Virus record (IMG/VR): IMGVR_UViG_3300006925_000025
Location: 1 to 52,053 of that record
Direction: 5' to 3' (one strand)
DNA from: a virus
Length of the DNA stretch: 52,053 bases
Part shown: positions 23,087-38,000 of the stretch, in pieces
Layout: each line of letters starts with the position of its first letter
How positions within the stretch are numbered: the stretch's first letter is position 1
The notes under the pieces: generated by a model
Told to the model about the DNA's origin: nothing
Seen by the model: the letters and a program-made list of their open reading frames with translations, nothing else
Database searches by the model: none
Translations under genes and position numbers: made by a program

Positions 23087-23087
23087 C

Positions 23088-26000
23088 ATGGCTGTTATTG
23101 GACAAACAAGTCACGCGCTCTTCTTCAACGGTGTGAGCGATAGCGTCGTTTGTCCTCAAGGTGATTTTACACAAACAGGGCATAAGCGTATCCTCGAAGG
23201 CAATGAAGCGCGCTCTTCTGCACCTGTACTGCAAGAGGGTGATAGCCATCGGTTAGGTCAAGTGAAAAACCAATCATTCGAGCAGTTCACAGTTGAAGCA
23301 TGGGTGTCGCCCGACTGTGGCGGTGTCATCGCGAGCAAAGAGAGTTTATTTGAACTGCGCATGGGTTCAGTCGATGCGCCAGCCAAAGCATCATTCTCAG
23401 TTACATTCAGCAATGGTGTTTCGCTGATTGCACAGACGGCTAACAACTACCCAAACGCGGCAGGTTCATTTGTTTCAAACAATGTAGGGTACAACATCGG
23501 TCAGCGCGAACTTTATCACATCATGGGCGAATTCAACGGTCGTCAAATCAAACTCTATGTCAATGGTGAATTGATGGCTTCCGAGCGAACCAACAAGAAA
23601 CACACATGCAACTTTAACGACCAAGATTTGTTCATTGGCGGTGAAGGTGGTGAATACCGAGGTTACATTGAATCAGTGCATTGGAAGCGTGGTGTTAGTG
23701 AAATTGCTACGCGCGCACAACCATGTCTTCGTTCAACGAACACTATCGGTCTATGGCGCTTTGAAGAGCCTGTTGAAGTGGATGATGATGAGTTCGCTAT
23801 CACATCAGCCGTGTCAGCAGGCGACACTACCATCACCATAGGAGCAACAGCCTGTCAAACGCTTTACGAAACAGTGAGCGGCAAGTCCGATGCGTTATTG
23901 GCAAACTACACGCTTGAGAGTCTTGGTAACTATCGAGTAGCAAACGCCGCTCACAGTAGCGGAGCGCAGGTCATCAGCGTCGCTCACACTCCTTTCAACC
24001 TCATCATCAACCCGACAGGTACAGACACCCTCACAGGCATTCCTAACGCATCTCCGCCGGAGAGAGTTCGTCTTAAGCAAATCAATATCAACGGTACTGT
24101 AACAATTGACAGCATTCATCTCGATTTTGGCTTGTCACCCGACACTGGCTCTCGCGGTGTTCTTCATCCGCGAACTGCATTTGATTCTTCTAACAACTTT
24201 GCAAACGACTCAACCATGGTGCTTGTCCGTTCCGACCTGCTCATCGACGGCATATCGGGCAAACCATACCAAACCATAGGCACAGGTAGTCAAGCCATTG
24301 ACCGAACAGGCGCGATGGTCATTGACGAAAGCGGTAATGGTTTTCACGGCTTTATGTTTTCGCGCAACATTGCCACAGGAAACAATTTCTCACCAGCCTC
24401 ATGGTCGCTGGATGAGCGTTTCAAAGCAGGACACACGGGACGACACAAGTTCACTCAGCGAGAAGGACACTCTTACTTGAGAATGCTACCTCCGACACAC
24501 ACTCAAGATGTGACGCGAACCATTGATGGTATAGCAGACGATGTGATAGTTACCTTCGCGGGTAGTTATCTTGGTTTGAAAGAACAACTACCAATCAACA
24601 GCAAGATTGAAATTAGCCACACTGCTATCAATTCTCGCATTTCTCAAATTATTATCAGTGCTAATACAAATGGAATAGTAAGGAATGGCTTGGCGGCAAT
24701 TGACGCTCATCGCGATGGTGTCATCGCTATCTCAGTGGATGATGTTCGCCCCTTCCTACTCAAAGGTGGAGGCATTGATGTTTCTTCAACCGACGATGTT
24801 TCATACAAAAATCACCTCACGCCCGAAACAGAAGCGCGAATAGCAATCCTTGAGGTGTCGGGATTGACAGCAGGGTATGTTGAAATTCACTATGATGCAA
24901 TCGACCTTACAGGCGGAAAGATGGGGCTTAGTAACCCTTCTTTGCTTGTTACAAAAACAGTACCCGACGCAGGATGTTTGCTGAATGGTAAACGCGTAGC
25001 CGCTCACATTGCGGATGCAGTAAGCGCTGGTGCAACAATTCATTCCGCAGGCGGCGTTATCTTCCTCAACCCCAAAGATGTGGGGGATGGTAACATAGCG
25101 CTCTTACCTCATTACTTAGTTGGAGATAACACAGGTGGAATAGAATTTGAAGAGGACTTGGATGAATCACTCATCCCTTCAAATTATTCTCCGCGCAACA
25201 CAGGAGACGAACCCTCCAAACCACCTCAAGGGGTCGGGGCAACGCGACACCCTTCTGCGTACCACAAGTTGCATTTGCAACCAAGGAAGCGCGGAGCAAG
25301 CGACCCTCCTGTTGGTAAAGCCCCTGCTCGCTATCAAGAGGCTAAACAATTCGCGTCACAGAAGGGTGGCGCGTTTGAAATGTTTGACATTATCGACAAT
25401 GACAAAATTGGTAGCAACAACATACTCATTGTTCAACCAAGCAAGCGCGAGCGCACTATGCAATTGTCAAGAGTTACTCCAAGCGCTCTTGATTCAAACG
25501 ACCCTACTCGCATCATAGTTGAGTTCATACAATCAGTCTGTCGTTTATCTTCAATGCAAGTAAAAGATACATCCGGCGGTCGCAGTCTCATCATGCAAGC
25601 AAAAGGCTTGATGGATGATGTGTCGGACCAAACAGTGTCTTACAGCGGCGATGGTAGTCCTAACTCACACATTGTCAAAGAAATACAACCCGGCGCGCCT
25701 GTTGTTTCAGTAACCCTTGGTGGAGCAGGTCAAGGCGCAGTCAATACAAAACCCTCATGGGACCCTGCCACACTATCTCGTATTGGTTGGAACACTCGTC
25801 ATGATATGAGCACACAAGTCAATGGCATTCACACAGGAAGTTTTCAAATTGATGTAAACCCTCTCAATAATTTATCAGCGAATATGCAAGCGTGGGGGAC
25901 ATACGGCTTCCCTGCCGCTGGTCGCATTTATTTAGAGAACGGGGCAAGCGCTGAATACACAAGCCGAACAGGAATTACCTTTCAGTTGACTGACGGTGGC

Positions 26001-29000
26001 ACACTGCCTAACGGAAGAGGTGCATCGAGTTTTAGTGATTGGGTCACTAAGAGCGGAGTGGGGATTGGGAGCATCATATCTCTCGACCCTCTCTTCAACT
26101 CATCATCTATTTGCGCTGATGGAACAACAGTCAACGACCGTCTCTTTCAATCCATCGGCTCTGTTCAACATGACTATCAACTTGGAACACAATACGCAAG
26201 CACTCGCGCGCTTGTTGAAATTCCATTATTCCCTCAACAATTTTTTGAAGACAGAGATGCAGGCATATTCCCCGGTCCCGATAACAGCATGAAATTGCAT
26301 CTTGATGCGACTATGACTGCGCATACATGGAACCCTTCACCTGTTGGCCGTCGAGCAGGGTCATACCCTGCCAATGATTACGAGGCTTTCGGTCAGTATC
26401 AGTATCGCATCACCAACAAGTTGCCTATTCGCGCTACTGTTCGCAGATACGAAAGGCGAGGAAGTTCAACCGCATTGCAAATCATGAGCGGCTTTACTCA
26501 CATACCCGAATCGAATTTCAATGCCGCTGGATTAGTTCGCGGGGCAAGCGTTGGTCGAACTCGCAGAGTTGTTTTGGGCAACGGTGAGTGGGCCTACTAC
26601 GAAGGGAGTGGCACAGGTACTCTCACTCTCAGCCACACAGAAGGTCACGCAAGTGAAGATTTCTTCTCAAGTTTAGAAGTCGGTTCCCAAATCACTGTTG
26701 GAGCCGTTGCTGACGGAAACAATTTCCCAATGACTGGTGACGATAACTACGCTTCTTCCGCCCAAGAATACCGACGACCATTTTACTACGACCGCGGGAG
26801 CGTAATGACCCAAGGCGGCAATCTTGACTATGGTTTGCGTCAGTATGTTAGCGCAGTCGAGTTCAAAGCCGGTCCGCTCGCTAACCCGCATCTTGGTCGC
26901 ATAAAATCAAAAGGCGCGAAGTTGAAGTTGATTGCACTGAAAATAGGACAAACCTTCTATTTTGAGGGAGATTTACCCAAGGGGCATTTGCCGACGAATT
27001 ACGCATTCGCGGGAATCAACGAAGCCACAGGGCGTAAATATCAAATCATTTACAACTCAACCAGCGCTGTCAATGAGTTGACAACCGTTGCACACCCTGT
27101 CCTCGACAGCGGTGCGCCTAATCTTGCGGCTGATGATGTTATCACTGTCATCGGTGTTTATGCAATCAATGGAACGACTTTACCTCTCAAGCAAGAGGAT
27201 GCAATCGCGAACGCTACTTGGAACAATCCATACTGTGCGGGTGGATTGCGTTACGGTGACAGTGTGTGGATGAACATGCATTATACAAATCCTCACGCGA
27301 TTGAAGGAATGTTTTGTAAATCGCGCGGAGTGTTAAATGAGTACGAAGTGTGGAGCGGATTCAATGGCGGCAAAGGTGCATTGGGAGTTGAAGCGCGCGA
27401 TACTCTTCCTCTTGAAAACTTCCTTATTGGCGACACTTGCATTGAGACTGCTCGTAACTTTGTTCAACATGTGAACAAAACCATCGAACTCAATTGGTCC
27501 GAACTTGGACACAGCACTTCTGCTCCTGTTGTAGCATACCTCGACCCTTACCTAACAACTGAAACAAATGCGCGCGTTCTTCTTTATGATGTTGAACATG
27601 ACCGTGAGTTCATCGCATTCCACGATTTACACATGCAAGTTCAAACAAGCGCCGCTACACCAGCCATTGAAGGTCTTGATGTGGCGGCAGGGTTCAAGAC
27701 ACAACGAAAGGATAAGGCAACAACATCAAGCACAGACGCTCAAACAATCAACAGCGTCGCTTACAATCTCATTAAAGATGAAGGCAAATCTCAATATGTC
27801 GAAGGAGCCTATGTTCACAAAATGTGGTGGCTGATGGACAACGCTTACATGGCAACATCCGGTGTAGCGTCCACTCACTTTGTAAGAAAGACACGCGGCA
27901 CAGACCACACCATATCCTTCGGTAGCGAATCTGCTCAGTTTGGTCAAGGGCGCGTCTCCGAGTCAACAGTAAGCATTACCAGCGCTCAACAGCGACATGC
28001 TGAAACGATAGACCACGATACATCCGAAGCAATTGTCGATGACACCGCAGGTCATTATGAGTTTAGCGCGACTTTCTTCGATTCACCGGAAGGCACGCGC
28101 GTCATTTCAGCATTCCTTTGTTTGAAGGGCAAGAGAAGCATTGCTAACATTGTGAGCGATGCGCGCTTGAAGGAACTTCCCCACTGGACCGAAATGGACT
28201 TCGTTCGCCGTTTGAGCATTGACATGGGTGAGGTTGGATTGCGAGAAGGTGTCACAGACATAGAGGCCGCGGCACGCGAAGTTGTTCGTCTCATCAATCA
28301 AGGCGGTGCGTTAAATGGCAGAAGCAGTCAGCGACGACCCTCCGACCAATACGCTGGTGAAGGTGAGCGATTCGATATTAACAGGCGAGCAGTGTCAGTA
28401 GCCGGAACTGAAACTCAAGAGCCAACCGACGCTACTGCAATTCATCAGCACGCTGATTTTGCAGTGACAGGTTCGACACACGACCCTGCTCCGTTTTGGA
28501 TGAGCAGTGCTTTCACTTCTTTTGACCGCGGTTCTCACATGGGTTATCTTCGCGCGCATATTGGTCGTGTTGTTGAAGATGCTAACGGCAATGAAGGGTA
28601 CAGCATAGTGATACACAGCACTGTCCCCGGAGCAACAGGGCGCAACTTTTGCGCTTGGTTGGACAACAGTAAGTCACAGGCTGAATACAAACCACAATTC
28701 CTTATCGGTCACGGTGGTCGTTTCCGCAACTTCTTCTGTTCACCTCCCGAAATAGCAGGTGAAAACATGCACCCTGCGCCTATGCCGATTGATAAGAACG
28801 GCAAACCGTTCGCCCCAATCACCACTCTTCGCGAATATGTCGCATTGGACGAGGCTGGTGATGATTTCATCACAAATTTGCACCTCGGATACGACGCTAA
28901 TTTCAACACCGCAGAAGGATTTGAAACTCCAAACACGGGGGCTACTACTGGTCGTTCGTCAAACAGTGGCGCTATGGAGTCATTTGAAAACGGTGGTCAA

Positions 29001-32000
29001 AAATTCACAATACGAGAAGGTTTGCAGATAGGCACACGCGCTAAAGCACGCATTAACTTCGGTGGTATCGTAGCCGCAGGCGTTCCCGGTTTTGCTCCCG
29101 ATGCTGGTCTATGGGGCTTTGGTGAAGACGGAAAGGGGGATGGTCGATTTGTCACCATCTATGGTCAAAATCTTGCACCCGCAGACACATACTACAAGTT
29201 TTACAACACTTACGCACCTTCTGCTGAAACAGGAAAAGATGTGACAGGCACACAACCTCTCTATGGTATGAAAATGGTTGACCATCGCGGCAAGTCACAC
29301 ATACTTCGATACATTTACAGACGCGCGGGTGAATCATTCTCTAACAAAAACTCAATGATGCCAAGCACTATTGATGAAGAAACGCTCATCAACTTTGATG
29401 ACCGCGATGTTGCGTCGGGTGGATTCACTATTGGCTCTCACATGTGGGGTAAAGGTTCCGATGGCACACCTTTCTTTTACTCAGCAGGAAGCGAGAAAGA
29501 GTGGAGAGGTAACAAATGGCGCGGTGTTCACACGCCTAACGCTGGTTACGCTGTAACAATGAAAAATTTAATGAGCAACAATACTCTTGAAATTAACGCC
29601 GCGAGCGGTTACGGGTACTACAATAGCGGAATATGGCATCATTCTCCCGATGTTGACGATGTTCTCGGTTGGATGGGTTTTCCCGACAGCGGCTTAATTT
29701 GGTTGGCTATCCCTTCTTCAACCTCAGCGTATGGTGAAGTTGGTGTAGTCTTTTCTTATTCTTCGCGAACTCATAACGGTCGGGCTGGTCCTCACAGTTT
29801 TGCAGGTCTTGCCGGGGTTGATGCGGATGACATACACGCTCAGTATTTCAGCGCTCAAGTAAACCGAGGACCAACAGCCTACGACGATAACAACGCGCCT
29901 GTCATTATCAGCCCACATCTCAATCAAACAACTATTGTTACTGATGAATTGATTGCCGCGGCGACCGCTTATGCTTTCACAGTTGACCCGAACGAGGACA
30001 ATCAGTTCTTTGACTGTTCACATTTGCGCGCACCCGATGGTCGTACTTACGGCGAGGTTATGGGCGATAGCGCGCGCACCGCAATTAAAATTACAACCTT
30101 TAATCGCAACAAACAAATCATACCTCTTCGCTCTCTATTCAGCGTTTCCCTCTCCAAAGATTGGGGCATCAACGCAAGTAGTAAAGAAACAAGCGTAGTC
30201 AGCGCAACGCACGGTACTGGTGGTACTTTTGGCGGGTTGGGAGCAAGTCAACTCAATTCACAAATGTTAGACTGTGGGTATTTACCAAGCACGCTATTGA
30301 CAATATCAACACGCTACCGAGGCTACAACGCTAACACAGCCACACCCATCCTTGTTGACCAAACCAACAATGCAGTGCCTACCGCTGAATGGAAGAAGCA
30401 CTTGCAAGGTGACAAATTTACACGCTTTGATGGTGACCACATTACACCGGCTCTTGAGTCTCATACTTTCCAACTTGACACTCAGTCGGGAAGCCTACCT
30501 TCGGGTGAAAAAGACACCTATCAACTTGAGTTACGCGACCCTCACAACTTTGCTGTACTTGGTCGCCAATACGCATGGCAGTTGCAACATGTGGATGCCA
30601 GTGGTAACAATCTTAATCGCGATGTTCACAATGAGTTTGGCGGCGCGATTGATGGGTCTTGGTCACCGTTCAAGCGTATGGACTTGACAGAAGACTCCTA
30701 CATCTATTGCGCGGCGTTTAGCCCCATAGAGAGAGGTGGCGGGGAAGCCATAGTAGCGGCTAATCAAATGATTGGCTGGCATAATAACGAAGGCAAGGGT
30801 GATTTCCGAACTTTGTTAGGTAGCACAGGTCAACTGATGCAACGCTTCAAGTTCGTCAACGACATTCAAGGGATGCGTCTTAGCGCGAATCGTAAAGGCA
30901 ACCCGCTATTGTATTTCCGTGGAGCGCATGACAGCGTTGACCATAATGTGCCTCTTTACTTCGGCGGTGGCTTTAGCGGCGTAGTCATGGACATCAACGA
31001 CGGGTCGCGTGTTGATTACAGCAGTCACAACAAACACCCGTATGCGAAGGGTCCTACGGGTAGCGCTGGATTGCAAGACATTGGTGAGAAGATGGGAGCC
31101 TTTGCGCTCCTTGACACTGCGGCTATGTTTGCAATGTTCCCTGCTTCGGCGCTTGTTAATCAACACAGGGGTGAGGCTTCGCCTCCATTTGCCAACGCTG
31201 ATGCTATACTCAATCCCGACATTGACGGGAACAGAGACACTCACCCTATCCCCGGCACAACCTACGATAGTGTCAAAGTCGCTCAACCTGTACCCGTCGT
31301 GCTTCGATTTGCTCACCCTTATGCACGCTATGATGATTCCGAAAACAGTGTGGCTTACATGGTGTTCGGCCCCGGCCAATCAGTACCTAAACATTGGAGC
31401 GGGGAGATAGGAAGTATAACACAGTCGGTCGAACCTTCGGCAAAATGGATAGCCGCATGGAAAAAATACTGCTCACTTGACGGAGCCACAGGAACAACAT
31501 TCGACCAAGGCAACGAGGCTGGTTATTTCCTACCAAATGAGTTGAGCAATGGTACGCTTAACGGCGCTTCAAATCAGTTTTTACCGCCGACAGATGCTTA
31601 CGGCGCGAACAATGTATTCCCTTACGAAACATTCCGTCATTGGGAACCATCTTATGGTTCACCAAACAGTGCATTCAACCAAACTTTGTCAACACAAGCG
31701 CGCTATGTTAGCAGTCACTTCTTTGGACCGAACGCCACTGGTCAAAGCGCTGCAAACGAATACGCTCATCCATTCTCTCACTATCGAGCGACTGCAAGAT
31801 TTGCTTCTGCTATCAGTAACTTTAGCATAAACAAACTTGCTTTCCACCTTGATGGTGGATACACGGCAGGCGGTTCTTGGTTTGACAACAGCGTGCGGAA
31901 GAATGCTCCGCATCCTATCACTGCGACACTGGTCAATTCTGTAAATTCCACAGTGCAATACATCGACAGACTTGGACTGAATGCAACGATGTTCCGAGTT

Positions 32001-35000
32001 GGCTCGCAAGTATTGATTGATTACGATGATAATTTAAGCGCGCCAGTACCCGAAGATGTATTCTTGATTGATGCTACGCGCTGTCAAAACAGTGAAGAGT
32101 TAGGAGCAGTCGTCGCCGCCGCAATTAACACATTCCCCGGTCGCGCTAATCTCAAAGCACTCGGCGGCTCTTTCTTACCATCGTTCCAAGACGCGCAACG
32201 CCAAGACAAATACGGATGGATTGATGTTGGTAACCTCGGAACTTACACTGACGCCGCCAGCGGCGGTCTTGTTTCAGTATCAACGGCGCTCCCGATGACG
32301 CTACCGGAGAACGGTTGGATACGCGTCAGCAATGGTACAAAGTCTTACTACGGCTACTACTCGCACTACGATGTTGCTCAAGGAACATTTGTTCTTGGTG
32401 CGAACTTCCGAAACGGACAAAACCGATTGGAAGAGCCTGCGCTTAGCGGAACAGGTGATGTGTCCAGTGTTGAAGGAGCAGGTCACAAAGTTTTCGTTTG
32501 GTCAAAGGCAGGTAATTTGCGATGGGATAATGGATTCCAAAACGCAGTTGACGGAACTCGCGCAACAGGGGCAACAAGTTCCGGTCAAATGTCTAACGGA
32601 CCTTTCGACCATTACGCATCCACACAAGTTCATTTCAGTGGCGTGACTGACGCTATTGACCGCACGCGCGCAGTTGGCGCAGTCGGTTGGCATGGCGAGC
32701 GCTATTCATACTTCAACAGTCTCAACATCAGTGATAAGGTAGCGGCAGGGTTAGGAGCATGGCATCCTATGCTTGGATTCAACCCATACGGCTCCGGCAT
32801 GGCATGTCATCAACCTGCATCCATGGAATGGATTTTGCGACCAGCAACTGGTGCAGGTGAGGAAGAGAACGCTCAGTATATTTGGGTTCCAAAAAACAAT
32901 CTTCACGACTCGACTGGATTGCATCAGCGCCATTTCATCGTAGTCTCCTATGAGGGTGACTTACCAATTATCGCTAAGGCTTCGCGCAACGGACAGAAAG
33001 CCTGTGGCGACATGCTTCAACTCAAATGGGGTGGAACTCAAGGAGGCACGGTTGCGTCCTACCACAATGACCGATTCAACAACGACCGATTCAGCGCAGA
33101 GTCGAATGCAGGGCCTCATATCGAAGCCATGTATGATACAACAATTACACGCCCGACTGACGCATCCCCTCTTTGGACAAGCAGTCCTGCAACATCTTCC
33201 GAACTCACACAGGCCGAGACTTGTTTGTTCCCAACAGGCGACTTGTTCTTTGACAAAGAAGAGAACCCAAACAATAAGTATTACCCCAACGACCCTCTTT
33301 TCGATTCGGAAACAGCCAAGGTTGAGATGAAAGGGTACGAGGTTTACGAAACTCATCGCGATGATATTTACTCACACTGGAAAGACCGTAGCGCGGCTCG
33401 CAACTTCTTTGTTGAGCATGTCGTATGGAAGCGAATGAGTGGCGGCAACCTTACGCTACCTGCTCAAAATGCACGCGGTCTTGGTAGCATACCATGGGCT
33501 GTCCACAAGGTTGGTGACTCTTATGTTAAGTTCGGTGAAACAATTTACGGCAATGTTCGCTTCTCGTTTGAAACAACTAACGCTGGCATGTTTCCTATTA
33601 TCCAAGCACAAGAACTGGCTCACCCTTCACTCGCTGAACAATACCCTTACGAAGTGCGTAACGCTCTTAGCATACCCAACGAAGAGATGCAGTTTGTCAG
33701 CACTGTCGTTGTCGATGATACAGGCCAAGAGCATACGCTTGAGGGCGGCTCACCTCTTGGTGTAGTGATACGCGACTATGAACTGGTGCATGACCGCGAA
33801 AATGAAGGTCTTGCTCCTGCTTTGGCAGGCTCCGGTGTATCGCCAAACATGAAAATACGCTTACCAAACCACGATGAGATACCGGGGAATATCCTTGTAC
33901 GCGCTGGTTTCGATAGGTTGCAGGCTTATCAAAACGAAACACTTGGTAGCGGAGGGTTGCAACACCCAAGTCAACCCACCGCAGAAGTATTGAGTTCATT
34001 TGAGTCGGAGTCTGCTCGACCTAACACCGCGCCTCGTTGGGAGCAAGAAGGGTACGAACACATCAATCAAAACCCTAACAACTTCCCCGACAGTAACAAC
34101 AGTCTTCAATCACAGAACATCCTCGAAACAGCCTACGAACCTCACGACCGCGCGTTGTATTTCCACATCACCAAGATGGGGTACACCTACACTGAACGCG
34201 AACCGTTGAGCATCATCAACAACGCTATGACACTCAACCGTCTCACGGTTGATGTGGTTGGAACAGATACAATTACCGCAAAAGAAACCATCACCGCTGA
34301 CATTTGGAAGCAAGACCCTACACCCGACGGACGCTACTTCCTTTCAGTCAACGGCACAATCGCTTCGTTCAAAGAAGTAAGTGGTAAACAATTCCAACAG
34401 GTTGTCTTCGCGCCCGACTTTACGGCCAAGGAGGACGATGGCATCAAACCATCTTTCTATATCCCTGCTGGCTCGACGCGACAGTTTGCCGCTCGCAGAC
34501 TGCGTGACCATGCAGAAGTAAGTGGGAACAGTCCCGACAAGCCCCACACTGATTGGGCTAATCTTCCGGCAGGAGTAAGCCCTGCAACTCTTGTTCGCGC
34601 GGCTAACAAACTCACTCCAATGCCGCTACCCCGCATGGGTCATCATTATGTTGCCCCCACTATGGCTATGCTCCCCGGTCATCTTGCTCACCCACTGTAT
34701 CAAAAATTAAATGCAAACGCTCGCGCTTGTTTTGGAGCAACTGATGCTGATTCAAGCAAGGCTGTTCACAATCCTCTGCTTTGGTTTTCGGGTCCAACAT
34801 CACCTCAGCCACCAAGCGATATTCATGGTGACGGCTTCACATTGTTGACAGAAACTAAGTTGCGCTTCGATGGTTATGGAATGGCTGACGACAGCGCTGT
34901 TTGCAACAAAGCGGGTGGACATCGAATACAACTCGAAAGCGGAAGCAATTACAATACATCATGGAACTTCCCCGACCCTGCTGAGGTAGGCGCGTATCAA

Positions 35001-38000
35001 ATTGTCATTCAACCTAACCTGTTCAGCAAGCAGTTTATGGGGAACAATGAGAACACTGAGTATGCTAACACCGATGCACCCGAAGACCCAAGTGGAGCAA
35101 ACTCAACCAAGCGCTCATTGACTGACCAACTGGTGGCTACGGTTGTTGCGCTTCAATGGAATGGTGTGCAGTTTGACCTCATTCTTTCCGAGGCTACTAT
35201 GGCTGATACGCGCGGATGTGAGATATTTGTCAATGAACTGATTCTTGACCATGATGCTTCCACTCGCGAACAGTTCGCGAACACTCCTATTCTTGGTCTT
35301 GCAAACCCATTCGGTGTCAATGCTACATCATCGGGAGCGTTCACCCGCCGTAGCCTACCATACCATCCCAACATGTTCCACCGTGCCACACCCGGAAATA
35401 CAGTGACTGTGCCATGGTGGAGCGCCGCGCTTGACTCTTCAACGATATTTGCGACAAACAAATGGAAGCGAATAGAGCAGTATCAACCCGACGACTACTA
35501 TCACTTCTGTCGCTCAACCCTCGGAGCAGTGGGGACACAGACCACGATGCTCGGCTACCCGTCGCACTACCTTGATGTTTACACTGAATACCTCACTTCA
35601 CTCACACCTGTTGCGACAATCGAACATTCAATTAGCGGTACAGGTAAGTTGTATGTGCAGAACAACACGCTCTTCCCGTTAGTCGGTAGCGACTATTACA
35701 ACCACCACTTGCTTATCGTTGACGCAGACGGCGTTGAACAAACAGCGACTTACACTGACCGCGGCTACATCAGTCAAACAGGGGCAACAGGTCCAGTTGT
35801 TTTCAACGGAGTGGCTCCTGTGACAAGTGGCTTTTGGGCCGCGGCTGTTCAAGGCGCGACCGTTCGCTTAACTTCACCCTACAATAACTTCAATGCCAGC
35901 GCGTATTACAACGATTCAACCAAGAGTATTGCTACACGCAACCTGCCGCAACTGTTGTCGGGGACGCGCGATACCAACTCAATGCATCTCCCCGACGCGT
36001 ATCTTTGTATGTGGCACTACAATCTTGGTCGCCCAATGACATGGTTCTCCGACAGCCGTACTAACAAAGAAGACGCGGCTGTTGACAAGAAAGCCTACAA
36101 CCATGCACCGGAGCATTTTGAAACGGTTCACTACCATGAGTTCACATACGCCATGAGTGATGGTCCTTTCAAGTTCCGAATGAAAACATGGGAAGGCCCC
36201 GGCGACGATTTAACAGACGCGTACCCCGATGCTAATTATCCACATCAAGCAGGTACAGACGGTAAATCGCGCAAGTATCAACTTGGAGCATTTTGGTCGG
36301 GCGGTCATAGGTTTGGTGCGCAAATGAGTTCGTTGAGTCTTTACGGTACAGCAATGGTTGGATGGCGTAACAAATGGGACGACCCGAACATCAAGCAAGT
36401 GACTGACGCTAAAGGACTCGTCGTGACTGACGCTAATGTTGAAACCATGACCGACTCAATCAACTCAGCATCGACTAACCGCAACGCTGGATGGGGCTAC
36501 CGCGTATCAGTAAGGCAACCATACAATCGTCCTCGTTGGGCTATCAAAGCAAATCAAGCACTGCGCGACCCCTACACTAATTATCACTACCAAGCAGAAG
36601 GGCCGTTCGTTAGCAACGACGGTGCAACAATGACAACAACGACTCAAAGCGCTTCCAATACGACGACACCAACAACAAATGTCAAACCGTCTTATGTTGG
36701 CGTCATCGAACGACAAACTAACGCATCCGCGCTTGTTGGAACAAACCTCAAAGGTCAACAGGTTCAGTACAGTGATGGACGGCGCATGACCAAAGGATTC
36801 GGATGTGCGGTACGAAACATTCGCAACCCATCCACTGCCATCCGCCGCTTCCACTCCGACACACCTGCGGGTTTGAAAGCAGGAACAGATGTTGTTGACC
36901 AACGAGTTAATCTCGCGCTTGCTCAAGCACACTACATGATTGACTGGTGGGGTAATACCACAGGCGAAGATGTTCGCAGGTTCCCTGTGCGCGGGTTTGG
37001 TATTCGCCCGTCATGGGACCCGGAAGATGCATACCGCGCTACTGACCGAACCAAGTCCGCTGAGACTATGTTCAGCGATACAGCATTACGCGCATCAGTA
37101 GCCTCGGAGCGATTCTTTGACCCTGCCACAGCCAAGAGAGTTGGTGACCGCGGTGACGGGCGCGGTGTTCGTTACCCGACATACTTCAATGAAGACATTC
37201 TTCAAGATGTATCCGAAGATATGCAACCGTTTGGGTTGGTTCTTTCGCACCATACCAGCGAACCACCGTTCACAAACGGCTTGATTCGTCCTTCAAATGT
37301 GGATTTAGAATCTCATGAAATGCCGAGAGGAATCAGCGCTCGCTTGGAATTGGCGGGTTCGGATGGTTTGTTGAAGCGAGAAGCCAACATAGGAAACAAT
37401 GTTGAGCATTCAAACTTCACTTTCATGCAAGAACCAATTGCAAAATCAAAACCGCGTATTGGTTTGGATACGATGACAGTTGGTGAGAATGATGGTGAGA
37501 TGGGTCCGGCTTATGCAATTGCAAGCACAGAAGCGCACAGTTTACACACAGACAGACAGGTTGGTCAGCGCTTTATTCTAACAGGCGGCGTTAGTACAGC
37601 CAACCGCGCGCTTGATAATCTCAATTTACATACACTTGACTTTGCTTCAACCAAGCAGGTTTTGAGATTTGGGACAACGCACGGAGTTCCAGTTATGGGC
37701 GGAACATTCATCTTAGAATTGAGTTCCGAAGGAGAACCAATTGACGATTATCTTTGGGGTTCAGCGAGCGGTGCGAGCACCAACCCATATCAAACCAGCA
37801 ACCATGATTCAAAATCTTACAAAACAAACGCTAAAGATGAGACTATCAAGTTCCTCGTTCGTCCTGTACGCGTGCTTGATAACAAACACATTGAATTGTT
37901 CCGTGATAAGAGAACGCATGTATTGTCGGCAACTGCCGCAGGTCGTTACGGTGTGTTCCTTTATGATGCCCCTAACGCACGCGCCGCTGATGCGGCTTCG

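Noticed and set aside
23025-23087. Upstream start for the giant tail protein
   Set aside because: It lies within the distal tail gene and has no ribosome binding site. ATG 23088 follows the stop directly and begins a LamG domain.
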